Below, one piece after another: positions 8,471-16,689 of a stretch of 37,769 bases of DNA; positions within the stretch are counted from its first letter, which is position 1, and each line of letters begins with the position of its first letter. Under the pieces are notes generated by a model. It saw nothing but the letters and a program-made list of their open reading frames with translations, was not told the origin of the DNA and did not search any database. The stretch is from Acetatifactor sp. (GTDB lineage Bacteria; Bacillota; Clostridia; Lachnospirales; Lachnospiraceae). The DNA is taken from contig JAEDDX010000021.1 in the NCBI GenBank assembly GCA_016293615.1, positions 1 through 37,769 on the forward strand, in the 5' to 3' direction. Both the position numbers and the translations under genes were made by a program.

Positions 8471-10744
8471 ATGAACAGACAGTTTTCCTTTTTCGATAAC
8501 GGCGGCGGGATGAATCAAAACAACCGCCAGAATACACCCGGCGGCGGGCAGAATAATAACAATAACAATAACAACAACGGTTCCAGGCGGCCTAACCCCG
8601 TGGCGCTGATCATGGCGCTGATCGCCACAATGGTGGCAGTGTATTTCCTGAGCACAATGCTCTGGGGAGATAAGGACACCGGGGAAGAGGTGCCTTATAC
8701 GCAGTTCCTCCAGTACATCGAGGAGGATGCGGTGAAGGATGTGGAGGTGCGCTCCACGGGTGCGATCTTCTTCACCCTCAAGGAGGATGGGAAGCAGGGG
8801 ACCGAGCCGCAGACGCCTGCGCTGTTCCCCTCTATGAATCTGTTCGGCGCATCGCAGCCCGGCAAGCAGTATTATACGATCCTCATGGAGGATATGAATA
8901 CGCTGACCGCCCGTCTGGAGGCGCACGGAATCGACGGACACCGTGTGCTGAGCAACAAATCCGGCATCTGGGAGATCATCATTTCCATTGTTCTGCCGGT
9001 GGCCTTGTTCTGGCTTTTGCTGACGCTTATGTTTAAAAAGATGGGCGGCAGCGGCGGCCCCATGGGAGTGGGCAAGAACAATGCAAAGGTTTATGTACAG
9101 AAGGAGACCGGCGTGACCTTTAAGGATGTCGCCGGTGAAGATGAGGCGAAGGAATCCCTTGTGGAGGTCGTGGATTTCCTGCACAATCCCGGGAAATACT
9201 CCAAGATCGGTGCAAAGCTTCCCAAGGGTGCGCTTCTGGTGGGCCCTCCCGGAACGGGTAAGACCCTGCTCGCGAAAGCGGTAGCCGGAGAGGCGCAGGT
9301 ACCCTTCTTTTCTCTGACCGGTTCCGATTTTATTGAGCTTTATGTCGGCGTGGGTGCCAGCCGTGTGCGCGATCTGTTCAAGGAAGCGACCAAGAACGCT
9401 CCCTGTATCATCTTTATCGATGAGATCGATGCCATCGGACGAAGCCGTGATTCCAAGTACGGCGGAGGCAACGAGGAGAGAGAACAGACCTTGAACCAGC
9501 TGCTCTCCGAGATGGACGGTTTTGACAGCTCCAAGGGCATCCTGATTCTGGGCGCGACCAACCGCCCCGAGATTCTGGATAAGGCTCTGCTTCGCCCCGG
9601 TCGTTTTGACAGAAGAATCATCGTGGATAAGCCGGACCTCAAGGGCCGTGTGGAGATTCTGAAGGTGCATGCGAAGGATGTCAAGATGGACGAGACCGTG
9701 GATCTGGATGCGATCGCTCTCGCAACCAGCGGCGCGGTAGGCTCCGACCTGGCCAATATGATCAACGAGGCTGCCATTAACGCGGTCAAGGAGGGCAGGG
9801 AATATGTCAGCCAGAAGGATCTCTTCGGCGCCGTGGAAGTCGTTTTGGTCGGAAAAGAGAAGAAGGACCGCATCATGAGCAAGGAGGAACGCAAGATCGT
9901 TTCCTACCATGAGGTCGGTCACGCGCTGATCAGCGCACTGCAGAAGAATTCCGAACCCGTTCAGAAGATTACGATCGTGCCCAGAACCATGGGGGCGCTC
10001 GGCTATGTCATGCATGTGCCCGAGGAAGAGAAATACCTCAATACGGAGGCGGAGCTCCGTGATATTCTGGTCGGTCTGGTCGGCGGGCGCGCGGCAGAAG
10101 AGGTGGTGTTTGACACCGTGACGACGGGCGCGGCCAACGATATTGAGAGAGCAACCTCCATCGCACGCAGTATGGTGACGAGGTTTGGTATGAGCAAACG
10201 CTTCGGCCTGGTCGGCTTTGAGACCATCGAAAGCCAGTATCTGGACGGCAGGAGCGTGATGAACTGCAGCGATACCACCGCCGCCGAGATTGACGCCGAA
10301 GTGGTGTCTATTCTGAAGGAAAGCTATGAGAAGGCACTTTCCATGTTGCGCGAGAATCGTGAACTGATGGATAAACTCGCCGAGTTCTTAATCGAGAAGG
10401 AAACCATCACCGGCAAGGAATTTATGGAGATCTTCCGCAGGGAAAAGGGTATCCCCGAGCCGGAGGAAGAAAAGAAGACCGGCGGGCAGGAGACTGCTGC
10501 TGACGAGAGTACCGACGCACCGGCTGACGGTGTATCACCCGTTCAGCTTCCCGATCCGATTCCCGATTCCGCGGTCCCTACAGGACAGAGCATCAGAGAG
10601 CCTAAGGGAGACACAGACCCTGCCTCCGATGATCAGTCATCCGTAGACGAAGAGGCACCCGCAGGCGAAGAGGCATCTGACAGCGGCAATACCGATGCGC
10701 CTTCCGGCCCGGTGGGCAGATTTTCCAACGGAAGGATCGAATAA
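8471..10744 (+). CDS. ftsH: ATP-dependent zinc metalloprotease FtsH
   Basis: Membrane-anchored AAA+ protease that degrades membrane and regulatory proteins as a hexamer. The 757-residue protein has an Asn-rich N-terminal tract, membrane segments near 42-66 and 165-188, Walker A GPPGTGKT near 258, Walker B IIFIDEID near 313, the second region of homology ending RPGRFDR, and the zinc site HEVGH near 480-484. The last ~90 residues are an acidic Pro/Asp/Glu-rich tail. I chose ATG 8471, preceded by GGAG; in-frame ATGs upstream (8348, 8441) have poorer sites, and 8348 precedes the predicted promoter. Confidence 0.97.
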   Translation: MNRQFSFFDNGGGMNQNNRQNTPGGGQNNNNNNNNNGSRRPNPVALIMALIATMVAVYFLSTMLWGDKDTGEEVPYTQFLQYIEEDAVKDVEVRSTGAIFFTLKEDGKQGTEPQTPALFPSMNLFGASQPGKQYYTILMEDMNTLTARLEAHGIDGHRVLSNKSGIWEIIISIVLPVALFWLLLTLMFKKMGGSGGPMGVGKNNAKVYVQKETGVTFKDVAGEDEAKESLVEVVDFLHNPGKYSKIGAKLPKGALLVGPPGTGKTLLAKAVAGEAQVPFFSLTGSDFIELYVGVGASRVRDLFKEATKNAPCIIFIDEIDAIGRSRDSKYGGGNEEREQTLNQLLSEMDGFDSSKGILILGATNRPEILDKALLRPGRFDRRIIVDKPDLKGRVEILKVHAKDVKMDETVDLDAIALATSGAVGSDLANMINEAAINAVKEGREYVSQKDLFGAVEVVLVGKEKKDRIMSKEERKIVSYHEVGHALISALQKNSEPVQKITIVPRTMGALGYVMHVPEEEKYLNTEAELRDILVGLVGGRAAEEVVFDTVTTGAANDIERATSIARSMVTRFGMSKRFGLVGFETIESQYLDGRSVMNCSDTTAAEIDAEVVSILKESYEKALSMLRENRELMDKLAEFLIEKETITGKEFMEIFRREKGIPEPEEEKKTGGQETAADESTDAPADGVSPVQLPDPIPDSAVPTGQSIREPKGDTDPASDDQSSVDEEAPAGEEASDSGNTDAPSGPVGRFSNGRIE

Positions 10745-10767
10745 GAGGTTTTTTACAATCTGCAGAT

Positions 10768-10800
10768 CGGCTCCCCTTACGGGAACCGATTTGCCTTTTT
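10768..10800 (+). terminator. Terminator-like hairpin after ftsH
   Basis: ATCGGCTCCC and GGGAACCGAT form a ten-position stem with one mismatch, followed by TTGCC and five T. It lies just before the uvrC ribosome binding site, so it may attenuate readthrough into uvrC. Confidence 0.55.
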
Positions 10801-10810
10801 GAGGGCATTC

Positions 10811-12754
10811 ATGTTTCAGATAGAAGAAGAGTTAAAAAAGCTCCCCAAAAAGCCGGGAGTCTATATCATGCGAGACGATAAGGACGGCATCCTGTATGTG
10901 GGCAAGGCGATCAACCTCCACAACAGAGTACGTTCTTATTTTCGTGAAACCATCGGCCGCGGTCCCGCCATCGACAAGATGGTCACACTGATTGCGCGCT
11001 TCGAATACATCGTCACGGACTCCGAGCTCGAGGCGCTGGTGCTGGAGAATAACCTGATCAAGGAGCATTCTCCCAAATATAATACCCTGCTGAAGGACGA
11101 TAAAACCTATCCGTATATCAAGGTGACGCTCGGCGAGGAGTTTCCGAGAATTCTTTTCTCGCGTTCGATGAAAAAGGATAAGTCGAAGTATTTCGGCCCC
11201 TACACGGGCGCTGCGGCAGTCAAAGACACCATCGACCTGTTAAACAAACTGTTTTGCCTGCGCACCTGTAACCGCAATCTTCCGCGAGACATCGGACAGG
11301 ACAGACCCTGCCTGAACTACCATATCAAGCAATGTCTTGCACCGTGTCAGGGATATGTGGGCAGGGAGGCCTACCGGGAGCAGATCGGCCAGGCGCTGGA
11401 GTTTTTAAACGGCAACTACAATATGATCCTGAAGGACCTCGAGCGGAAAATGAGGGCGGCTGCAGAGGCACTGCAGTTTGAGGAAGCGGCGAACTACAGA
11501 GATCTGATCAACAGTGTCAGACAGGTGACCCAGAAGCAGAAGATCACCGACAGCGACGGTGAAGACAAGGACATCATTGCAATGTACCGCGATCAGACCG
11601 AGGCTGTGGTGCAGGTATTTTTTGTGCGTGACGGTAAGCTGATCGGCCGGGAGCACTACTATATGACCCATGTATCCTGCGAATCGGCTGATCTGCCGGC
11701 TGAGAGCGCGCCGGACTATGAGGACTGTCTGAAGGCGTGGCAGACCGAGCGGGAGAGGATCAATGCGGGGATACTGCAGGATTTTGTGAAGCAGTTCTAC
11801 TCCGGGACGCCTTTCCTGCCGAAGGAACTGATGCTGCAGTACGAGATCGAGGAAATCGGACTTCTGGAGCAGTGGCTCAGTGAGAGAAAGGGAAGCCGCG
11901 TCTATCTCCGCGTGCCCAGAATCGGCACAAAGGAAAAGCTGGTGGAGCTCGCGGCGCAGAATGCGAAGCAGATACTTGAGCAGGACAGAGAACGCCTAAA
12001 GCGTGAGGAAGCGCGTACTTTGGGAGCCGTGAAGGAGATCGCGCAGATTCTCGGAATTGACCGGATCGAGAGAATGGAAGCCTTTGATATCTCCAATATC
12101 AACGGGTTTGAGAACGTCGGCTCCATGATCGTCTTCGAAAAGGGCAAACCTAAGCCCAGCGACTACAGGAAATTCCGAATCAAAACCGTTTCCGGCCCCG
12201 ATGATTATGCCTGCATGAGAGAGGTGCTGACCAGACGCTTTACCCACGGCCTGGATGAAACGAAGGAGTTGACGGACAAAAATCTGGATACTGCCTACGG
12301 AAGCTTTTCCCGATTTCCGGACCTTCTGATGATGGACGGCGGCCGCGGTCAGGTCAACATAGCCCTGGAAGTACTTCGGGAGCTCGGCGTTCACATCCCT
12401 GTCTGCGGTATGGTCAAGGATGACAATCATCGCACCAGAGGGCTGTACTTCAACAATGTGGAGCTTCCGATTGACACCCATTCGGAGGGTTTTAAGCTCA
12501 TCACCCGTGTGCAGGATGAGGCGCACCGCTTTGCAATCGAGTACCACAGATCGCTTCGAAGCAAGGCACAGGTGAGATCCGTACTGGACGATATCCCCGG
12601 AGTCGGCCCCGCCAGAAGAAAGGCTCTGATGCGGCACTTCAAGTCCCTCGAGGAGATCCGGAACGCCTCCCTGGAAGAACTGGAGGCGGTGGAAGGCCTG
12701 AGCAAAAAGGCAGCAGAGCAAATACATCTCTTTTTCCGAAAAAAGGACTCCTGA
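10811..12754 (+). CDS. uvrC: UvrABC excinuclease subunit C
   Basis: Makes the two incisions flanking DNA damage in nucleotide excision repair. The 647-residue protein has the GIY-YIG nuclease domain (PGVYIMRD, ILYVGKA) near 15-90, a UVR motif near 205-240 (LQFEEAANYRDLI), the RNase H-like C-terminal nuclease (AFDISNINGFENVGSMIVF; LLMMDGGRGQVN), and helix-hairpin-helix motifs (DDIPGVGPARRKAL) near the end. ATG 10811 is preceded by GAGGG; an in-frame TTG at 10799 is unnecessary. All expected domains are present. Confidence 0.97.
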   Translation: MFQIEEELKKLPKKPGVYIMRDDKDGILYVGKAINLHNRVRSYFRETIGRGPAIDKMVTLIARFEYIVTDSELEALVLENNLIKEHSPKYNTLLKDDKTYPYIKVTLGEEFPRILFSRSMKKDKSKYFGPYTGAAAVKDTIDLLNKLFCLRTCNRNLPRDIGQDRPCLNYHIKQCLAPCQGYVGREAYREQIGQALEFLNGNYNMILKDLERKMRAAAEALQFEEAANYRDLINSVRQVTQKQKITDSDGEDKDIIAMYRDQTEAVVQVFFVRDGKLIGREHYYMTHVSCESADLPAESAPDYEDCLKAWQTERERINAGILQDFVKQFYSGTPFLPKELMLQYEIEEIGLLEQWLSERKGSRVYLRVPRIGTKEKLVELAAQNAKQILEQDRERLKREEARTLGAVKEIAQILGIDRIERMEAFDISNINGFENVGSMIVFEKGKPKPSDYRKFRIKTVSGPDDYACMREVLTRRFTHGLDETKELTDKNLDTAYGSFSRFPDLLMMDGGRGQVNIALEVLRELGVHIPVCGMVKDDNHRTRGLYFNNVELPIDTHSEGFKLITRVQDEAHRFAIEYHRSLRSKAQVRSVLDDIPGVGPARRKALMRHFKSLEEIRNASLEELEAVEGLSKKAAEQIHLFFRKKDS

Positions 12755-12757
12755 AAC

Positions 12758-12786
12758 TTCACAGAACCCCCACCATGTGTTAAAAT
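12758..12786 (+). promoter_or_regulatory. Predicted promoter upstream of the hprK leader
   Basis: TTCACA (12758-12763) and TAAAAT (12781-12786) are separated by 17 bases, immediately after the uvrC stop. If used, the transcript would carry the whole 116-bp repeat array in a ~375-base leader before hprK. Confidence 0.45.
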
Positions 12787-12799
12787 GGGTAGCGAGGAA

Positions 12800-13082
12800 G
12801 GAAAACAAGCGTCTGCGAAGCAGACATTTGTTTTCACCCGAGCGTACCACGAACAAAAACAGAAGTTGCGAAGCAACGAGTCTGCGAAGCAGACGGTTTT
12901 TGTGAGTGATTATCCGGAAAACAAGCGTCTGCGAAGCAGACATTTGTTTTCACCCGAGCGTACCACGAACAAAAACAGAAGTTGCGAAGCAACGAGTCTG
13001 CGAAGCAGACGGTTTTTGTGAGTGATTATCCGGAAAACAAGCGTCTGCGAAGCAGACATTTGTTTTCACCCGAGCGTACCAC
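12800..13082 (+). repeat. 116-bp tandem repeat (2.4 copies) made of nested mini-hairpins, in the predicted hprK leader
   Basis: Units start at 12800, 12916 and 13032; the third stops after 51 bases. Each full unit holds GTCTGCGAAGCAGAC, GTTGCGAAGCAAC and GTCTGCGAAGCAGAC. All three are hairpins around GCGAAGC, a sequence known for unusually stable mini-hairpins. Seven occur in total: 12811-12825, 12865-12877, 12880-12894, 12927-12941, 12981-12993, 12996-13010, 13043-13057. Larger stems enclose them: GAAAACAA pairs with TTGTTTTC around the first, and ACAAAAAC with GTTTTTGT around the next two. The period is not a multiple of three, so frames through the array are unlikely to be coding. The rest of the gap (13083-13168) holds only the hprK ribosome binding site. 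Confidence 0.9.
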
Positions 13083-13168
13083 ATTATCAAAAAATCACGG
13101 TTGCACCCCGGTGTGCGGAAGACGGGGAGCGCAGCCTAAATTTAAGACCGCACAGAAGAGAGGTATGC

Positions 13169-14113
13169 ATGGAATATGTTAGTTTGACCCGACTGATCGA
13201 GAAGATGAAACTGGAAAACCTGACTCCGGAGATCTCTGTAAAGGGCATCAAGATTATCCAGCCCGATATCAACCGTCCCGCTTTGCAGATGGCAGGCTAT
13301 CTGAAACATTTCGAGGCTACACGTCTTCAGGTAGTCGGTTTTGTAGAGCATAGTTATTTCAATGATTTGGATGACAGGCGAAAAAGAGAGGTTTGCGAAG
13401 AACTGATGAGCTACGATGTCCCTGCGTTTGTCTTCTGCCGTGATTTACCGCCCGATCCTATTTTCATGGAGGAGGCAATTGCGCACAGAATTCCGATCCT
13501 CGGTACGAAGAAGACAACCTCCGTTTTCATGGCAGAGTCCATCAGATGGCTGAATGTAAAGCTCGCTCCCTGTATCTCCGTGCACGGCGTACTGGTTGAC
13601 GTATACGGCGAGGGTGTGCTGATCACCGGCGAAAGCGGTATCGGTAAATCCGAGGCTGCGCTGGAACTGGTCAAGAGAGGACATCGTCTTGTAACGGATG
13701 ATGTGGTGGAGCTTAGAAAGGTCAGCGAGGATACTCTGATCGGTTCCGCGCCCGATGTGACCAAACATCTGATCGAGCTGCGCGGTATCGGAATCATCGA
13801 TATCAAGGCACTGTTCGGTGCTTCTTCCGTAAGGGACACCCAGTCCATCGATCTTGTCATCCGTCTGGAGGACTGGAACAAGGACAAGGAATACGATCGT
13901 CTCGGCCTTGAGGAGACTTACACGGAATATCTCGGCAACCGCGTGGTTTGTCACAACCTGCCTGTGCGTCCCGGCCGAAACCTTGCAATTATCGTAGAGT
14001 CCGCTGCAGTTAACCACCGCCAGAAGAAAATGGGTTATAACGCGGCACAGGAGCTTTACAATCGCTTCCAGAGATCCATGAGCAAAAAGCAGGAGGACGA
14101 AGAAGAGGAGTAA
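13169..14113 (+). CDS. hprK: HPr kinase/phosphorylase
   Basis: Bifunctional cytoplasmic enzyme that phosphorylates Ser46 of HPr and Crh with ATP or pyrophosphate and removes the phosphate when Pi is high, setting catabolite repression through CcpA. The 314-residue protein has the N-terminal domain, a catalytic His in SVHG near 139, Walker A GESGIGKS near 154-161, the VTDDVVEL Asp motif, and the signature LRGIGIIDIKALFG. The C-terminus is a short acidic run. The start ATG 13169 follows GAGAGG; an open frame from 13022 runs into the repeat array and is rejected. A Crh-like partner is encoded at 18519. Confidence 0.97.
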   Translation: MEYVSLTRLIEKMKLENLTPEISVKGIKIIQPDINRPALQMAGYLKHFEATRLQVVGFVEHSYFNDLDDRRKREVCEELMSYDVPAFVFCRDLPPDPIFMEEAIAHRIPILGTKKTTSVFMAESIRWLNVKLAPCISVHGVLVDVYGEGVLITGESGIGKSEAALELVKRGHRLVTDDVVELRKVSEDTLIGSAPDVTKHLIELRGIGIIDIKALFGASSVRDTQSIDLVIRLEDWNKDKEYDRLGLEETYTEYLGNRVVCHNLPVRPGRNLAIIVESAAVNHRQKKMGYNAAQELYNRFQRSMSKKQEDEEEE

Positions 14114-14223
14114 AATGCGAGCTGTCGGTCGCACGCCTCTTGATAACCGAGTCGGAAAAACATCGCCCGCGGCAGTATTTTCGCCGGGCGGAATACATAT
14201 ACCTAAGAAAGGGAAAGAATAAC

Positions 14224-15162
14224 ATGAGCAAGTATGCATTTGGAGTTGATGTAGGAGGAACCACCGTTAAAATCGGTCTGTTTGACAAGGAAGGAACCGT
14301 TCTGGATAAATGGGAAGTGCCTACCAGAAAGGAGAACAACGGAGAAAATGTTCTTCCCGATGTGGCAAAGAGCCTTCTTGCAAAAATGCAGGAGAAGGGA
14401 ATCGCGGAGGCAGACTTAGCGGGTATCGGTATCGGTGCTCCCGGAGCCGTGGATGACAACGGTACTCTGGTCGGCGGTGCGGTCAACATTGGCTGGCCTG
14501 TATTCAACATTCCCGAAGTAATGCAGTCTTATATCAATGTGCCCGTGAAGGCGGCAAACGATGCGAATGCAGCAGCCTTCGGTGAACTGTGGCAGGGCGG
14601 CGGCAAGGGCTGCAACGATATGGTGGCAGTGACGCTCGGCACCGGCGTCGGCGGCGGTATCATTGTCGGCGGCAGACTTCTTGTCGGAGCAACCGGCGCA
14701 GGCGGAGAGATCGGACACATTCATCTCGAGGACAATGAGACGGAAGCCTGCGGCTGTAAGAACAAGGGCTGTCTGGAGCAGTACGCTTCCGCGACCGGTA
14801 TCGTTCGTCTTGCCAAGAGACGCCTGGCAAAGGACGACCAGCCCTCCGTGCTTCGTGAGGGAGAGCTTTCCGCAAAGTCCGTGTTCGATGCAGTGAAGGC
14901 AGGCGATGCAGTGGCAATCGAGATCGCAAAGCAGTTTGGAGAGTATCTCGGCAAGGGACTTGCCGCAGTGGCAGGAGTCGTAAACCCTGAGATCTTCGTA
15001 ATCGGCGGCGGTGTTTCCAAGGCAGGCGAGATTCTTCTCTCCTTTGTAGAGCCCGAATTTCAGAAATACGCCTTCCAGCAGTGCAGAGGCGCAAAATTTG
15101 CGCTCGCAACCCTCGGCAACGACGCCGGCATCTACGGCGCAGCCGGCCTGATTCTGAGATAA
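14224..15162 (+). CDS. glcK: ROK family glucokinase
   Basis: Phosphorylates glucose to glucose 6-phosphate, the entry step for sugar brought in or released without a PTS. The 312-residue protein has the phosphate loop DVGGTTVKIG at the N-terminus, LGTGVGGGI near 138-146, and the ROK zinc signature: a His in IGHIHLE followed by CGCKNKGCLEQYAS. ATG 14224 is preceded by AAGGGA; frames from 14140 add a non-family leader. Substrate choice within ROK kinases cannot be fixed from sequence alone, but glucokinase is the commonest role for this length and pattern. It follows hprK in the same direction. Confidence 0.9.
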   Translation: MSKYAFGVDVGGTTVKIGLFDKEGTVLDKWEVPTRKENNGENVLPDVAKSLLAKMQEKGIAEADLAGIGIGAPGAVDDNGTLVGGAVNIGWPVFNIPEVMQSYINVPVKAANDANAAAFGELWQGGGKGCNDMVAVTLGTGVGGGIIVGGRLLVGATGAGGEIGHIHLEDNETEACGCKNKGCLEQYASATGIVRLAKRRLAKDDQPSVLREGELSAKSVFDAVKAGDAVAIEIAKQFGEYLGKGLAAVAGVVNPEIFVIGGGVSKAGEILLSFVEPEFQKYAFQQCRGAKFALATLGNDAGIYGAAGLILR

Positions 15163-15173
15163 AACACGCCCCG

Positions 15174-15325
15174 CCGCGGGCATGTTTCGGCAAGGCGACG
15201 GGTGTGAACAACCCATTGCGCCGCGGGCATGTTTCGGCAAGGCGACAGGCGGGAACAGCCCATTGCGCCGCGGGTACATCAGGCAAGGCGACGGGCGTGA
15301 ACAACCCATTGTGCCGCGGGCACGT
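15174..15325 (+). repeat. 47-bp tandem repeat (about 3.2 copies) after glucokinase
   Basis: CCGCGGG recurs at 15174, 15221, 15268 and 15314 (spacing 47, 47, 46). Units share a GGCAAGGCGAC core and GGGTGTGAACAACCC-like segments that form a small hairpin. The array begins 11 bases after the glucokinase stop. It is contiguous, without unique spacers. Confidence 0.85.
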
Positions 15326-15340
15326 TCGCACTCTGTTTCC

Positions 15341-15388
15341 GGCGTAGCGGCACTAAACTCGAAAGTACCTCGTTAAGTGCCGACGCCT
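15341..15388 (+). other. Hairpin between two tandem arrays
   Basis: GGCGT-ag-CGGCACT pairs with AGTGCCG-ACGCC, a 12-bp stem with a two-base bulge and a loop of about 20 bases. It has no U-tract, so a terminator role is uncertain. It occupies most of the space between the 47-bp and 46-bp arrays. Confidence 0.5.
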
Positions 15389-15390
15389 CC

Positions 15391-15745
15391 AAAAGGCCCG
15401 CGGCAGCAACGGGCAGTCCCCGCCCGTCGGGACGCGAAAAGGCCCGCGGCAGCAACGGGCAGTCCCACCCGTCGGGACGCGAAAAGGCCCGCGGCAGCAA
15501 CGGGCAGTCCCCACCCGTCGGGACGCGAAAAAGCCCGCGGCAGCAACAGGCAGTCCCCACCCGTCGGGACGCGAAAAGGCCCGCGGCAGCAACGGGGAGT
15601 CCCCGCCCGTCGGGACGCGAAAAGACCCGCGGCAGCAACGGGCAGTCCCACCCGTCGGGACGCGAAAAGGCCGCGGCAGCAACGGGCAGTCCCCACCCGT
15701 CGGGACGCGAAAAGGCCCGCGGCAGCAACGGGCAGTCCCCACCCG
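15391..15745 (+). repeat. 46-bp tandem repeat (8 copies) immediately upstream of murB
   Basis: CCGCGGC recurs at 15398, 15444, 15489, 15535, 15581, 15627, 15671 and 15717 (spacing 44-46). Each unit can pair in two exclusive ways: ACGGG(C) with (G)CCCGT, or GTCCC with GGGAC. Copies differ by single bases and one-base indels. The array ends about eight bases before the murB ribosome binding site, so a transcript from upstream would carry it in the murB leader. Confidence 0.9.
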
Positions 15746-15765
15746 CGATGCAGAAAGGAGTCACC

Positions 15766-16689
15766 ATGAGGATGGAAGCATGTGTCTCGGAGCTGAGAAA
15801 GTTCATTCCGAAAGAGAATATCTTTACAGATGAGCCGATGGCAAACCATACCTCCTTTCGAATCGGAGGGCCGGCCGATGTCTTCGTGAAGGTGCAGGAT
15901 GAGGAACAGCTGACGAAAGCGCTGAAATATCTCAAGGAAAACGATATTCCTTATTTTATCCTCGGAAACGGCAGCAACCTCCTGGTGAGCGATGCCGGGT
16001 ACCGCGGCGTGATTCTGCAGATCGGCCCGGCTATGAGCAGGGTTTGGACAGAAGGGACACTCGTGCATGCGCAGGCGGGCGCCTCCATGCATAAGGCTGC
16101 GAAAGCGGCATACGAGAACGGACTGGGCGGACTGGAGTTCGCCTCGGGAATTCCGGGAACGGTCGGCGGCGGAGCGGTGATGAATGCCGGTGCGTACGGC
16201 GGAGAGTTCCGGGATGTGGTCGAAACCGTTTCCGTGGTCACGGCAGACGGCGAAAAGCTCACACTGGATAACGAAGCATTGCAGTTTGCCTACAGACACA
16301 GTGTTTTGCTGCAGCATCCCTATTATGTCACCGAGGTGACATTCCGGCTGTATCCCGAGGAACAGGCCATCATCCGGGGCAAAATGGAGGATTTCGCCGC
16401 AAGGCGCCGCGAGAAGCAGCCTCTGGAGTATCCGAGCGCGGGGAGCACCTTCAAACGCCCGGAGGGTTTTTTTGCCGGGAAACTGATCATGGATGCGGGA
16501 CTGAGGGGATATACCGTAGGCGGCGCTAAAGTTTCCGACAAACACTGCGGATTTGTGATCAATGAGAAGAACGCGACCGCGGAGGATGTGCGCAGTGTCA
16601 TCCGCCATGTACAAAAGAGCGTAAAAGAACGATTTGGTGTGGACCTTGAGACAGAGGTACTGTTTCTGGGTTGGGAGAACGACAGATGA
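15766..16689 (+). CDS. murB: UDP-N-acetylenolpyruvoylglucosamine reductase MurB
   Basis: FAD- and NADPH-dependent enzyme that reduces enolpyruvyl-UDP-GlcNAc to UDP-MurNAc in peptidoglycan precursor synthesis. The 307-residue protein has NHTSFRIGGPADVF, the FAD loop ILGNGSNLLVSD, GIPGTVGGGAVMNAGAYGGE and the catalytic Ser region AGSTFKRP, as in the type II enzymes of Firmicutes. ATG 15766 is preceded by AAAGGAG; an in-frame ATG at 15748 lies before that site. The stop overlaps the rapZ start by four bases (ATGA), showing translational coupling. Confidence 0.96.
   Translation: MRMEACVSELRKFIPKENIFTDEPMANHTSFRIGGPADVFVKVQDEEQLTKALKYLKENDIPYFILGNGSNLLVSDAGYRGVILQIGPAMSRVWTEGTLVHAQAGASMHKAAKAAYENGLGGLEFASGIPGTVGGGAVMNAGAYGGEFRDVVETVSVVTADGEKLTLDNEALQFAYRHSVLLQHPYYVTEVTFRLYPEEQAIIRGKMEDFAARRREKQPLEYPSAGSTFKRPEGFFAGKLIMDAGLRGYTVGGAKVSDKHCGFVINEKNATAEDVRSVIRHVQKSVKERFGVDLETEVLFLGWENDR

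Noticed and set aside
8414..10015. A 533-codon minus-strand frame antisense to ftsH
   Set aside because: The plus strand encodes an intact FtsH; the antisense product is rich in His and Gln with no known domain.
13022..13168. Longer start for hprK inside the repeat array
   Set aside because: The extra 49 residues come from repeat sequence; known HprK proteins begin near the ATG at 13169.
12785..13182. Two overlapping plus-strand frames through the 116-bp array
   Set aside because: They exist because the repeat is low in stop codons. The period shifts frame between copies, there is no good ribosome binding site, and the peptides have no family character.
15174..15745. The 46-47 bp arrays as a CRISPR
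   Set aside because: Units are contiguous near-identical copies with no unique spacers between short repeats, and no cas genes are present.
14416..15935. Long minus-strand frames through glucokinase and the repeat arrays
   Set aside because: They are antisense to clear genes or consist of repeat translation, with no start site or family match.
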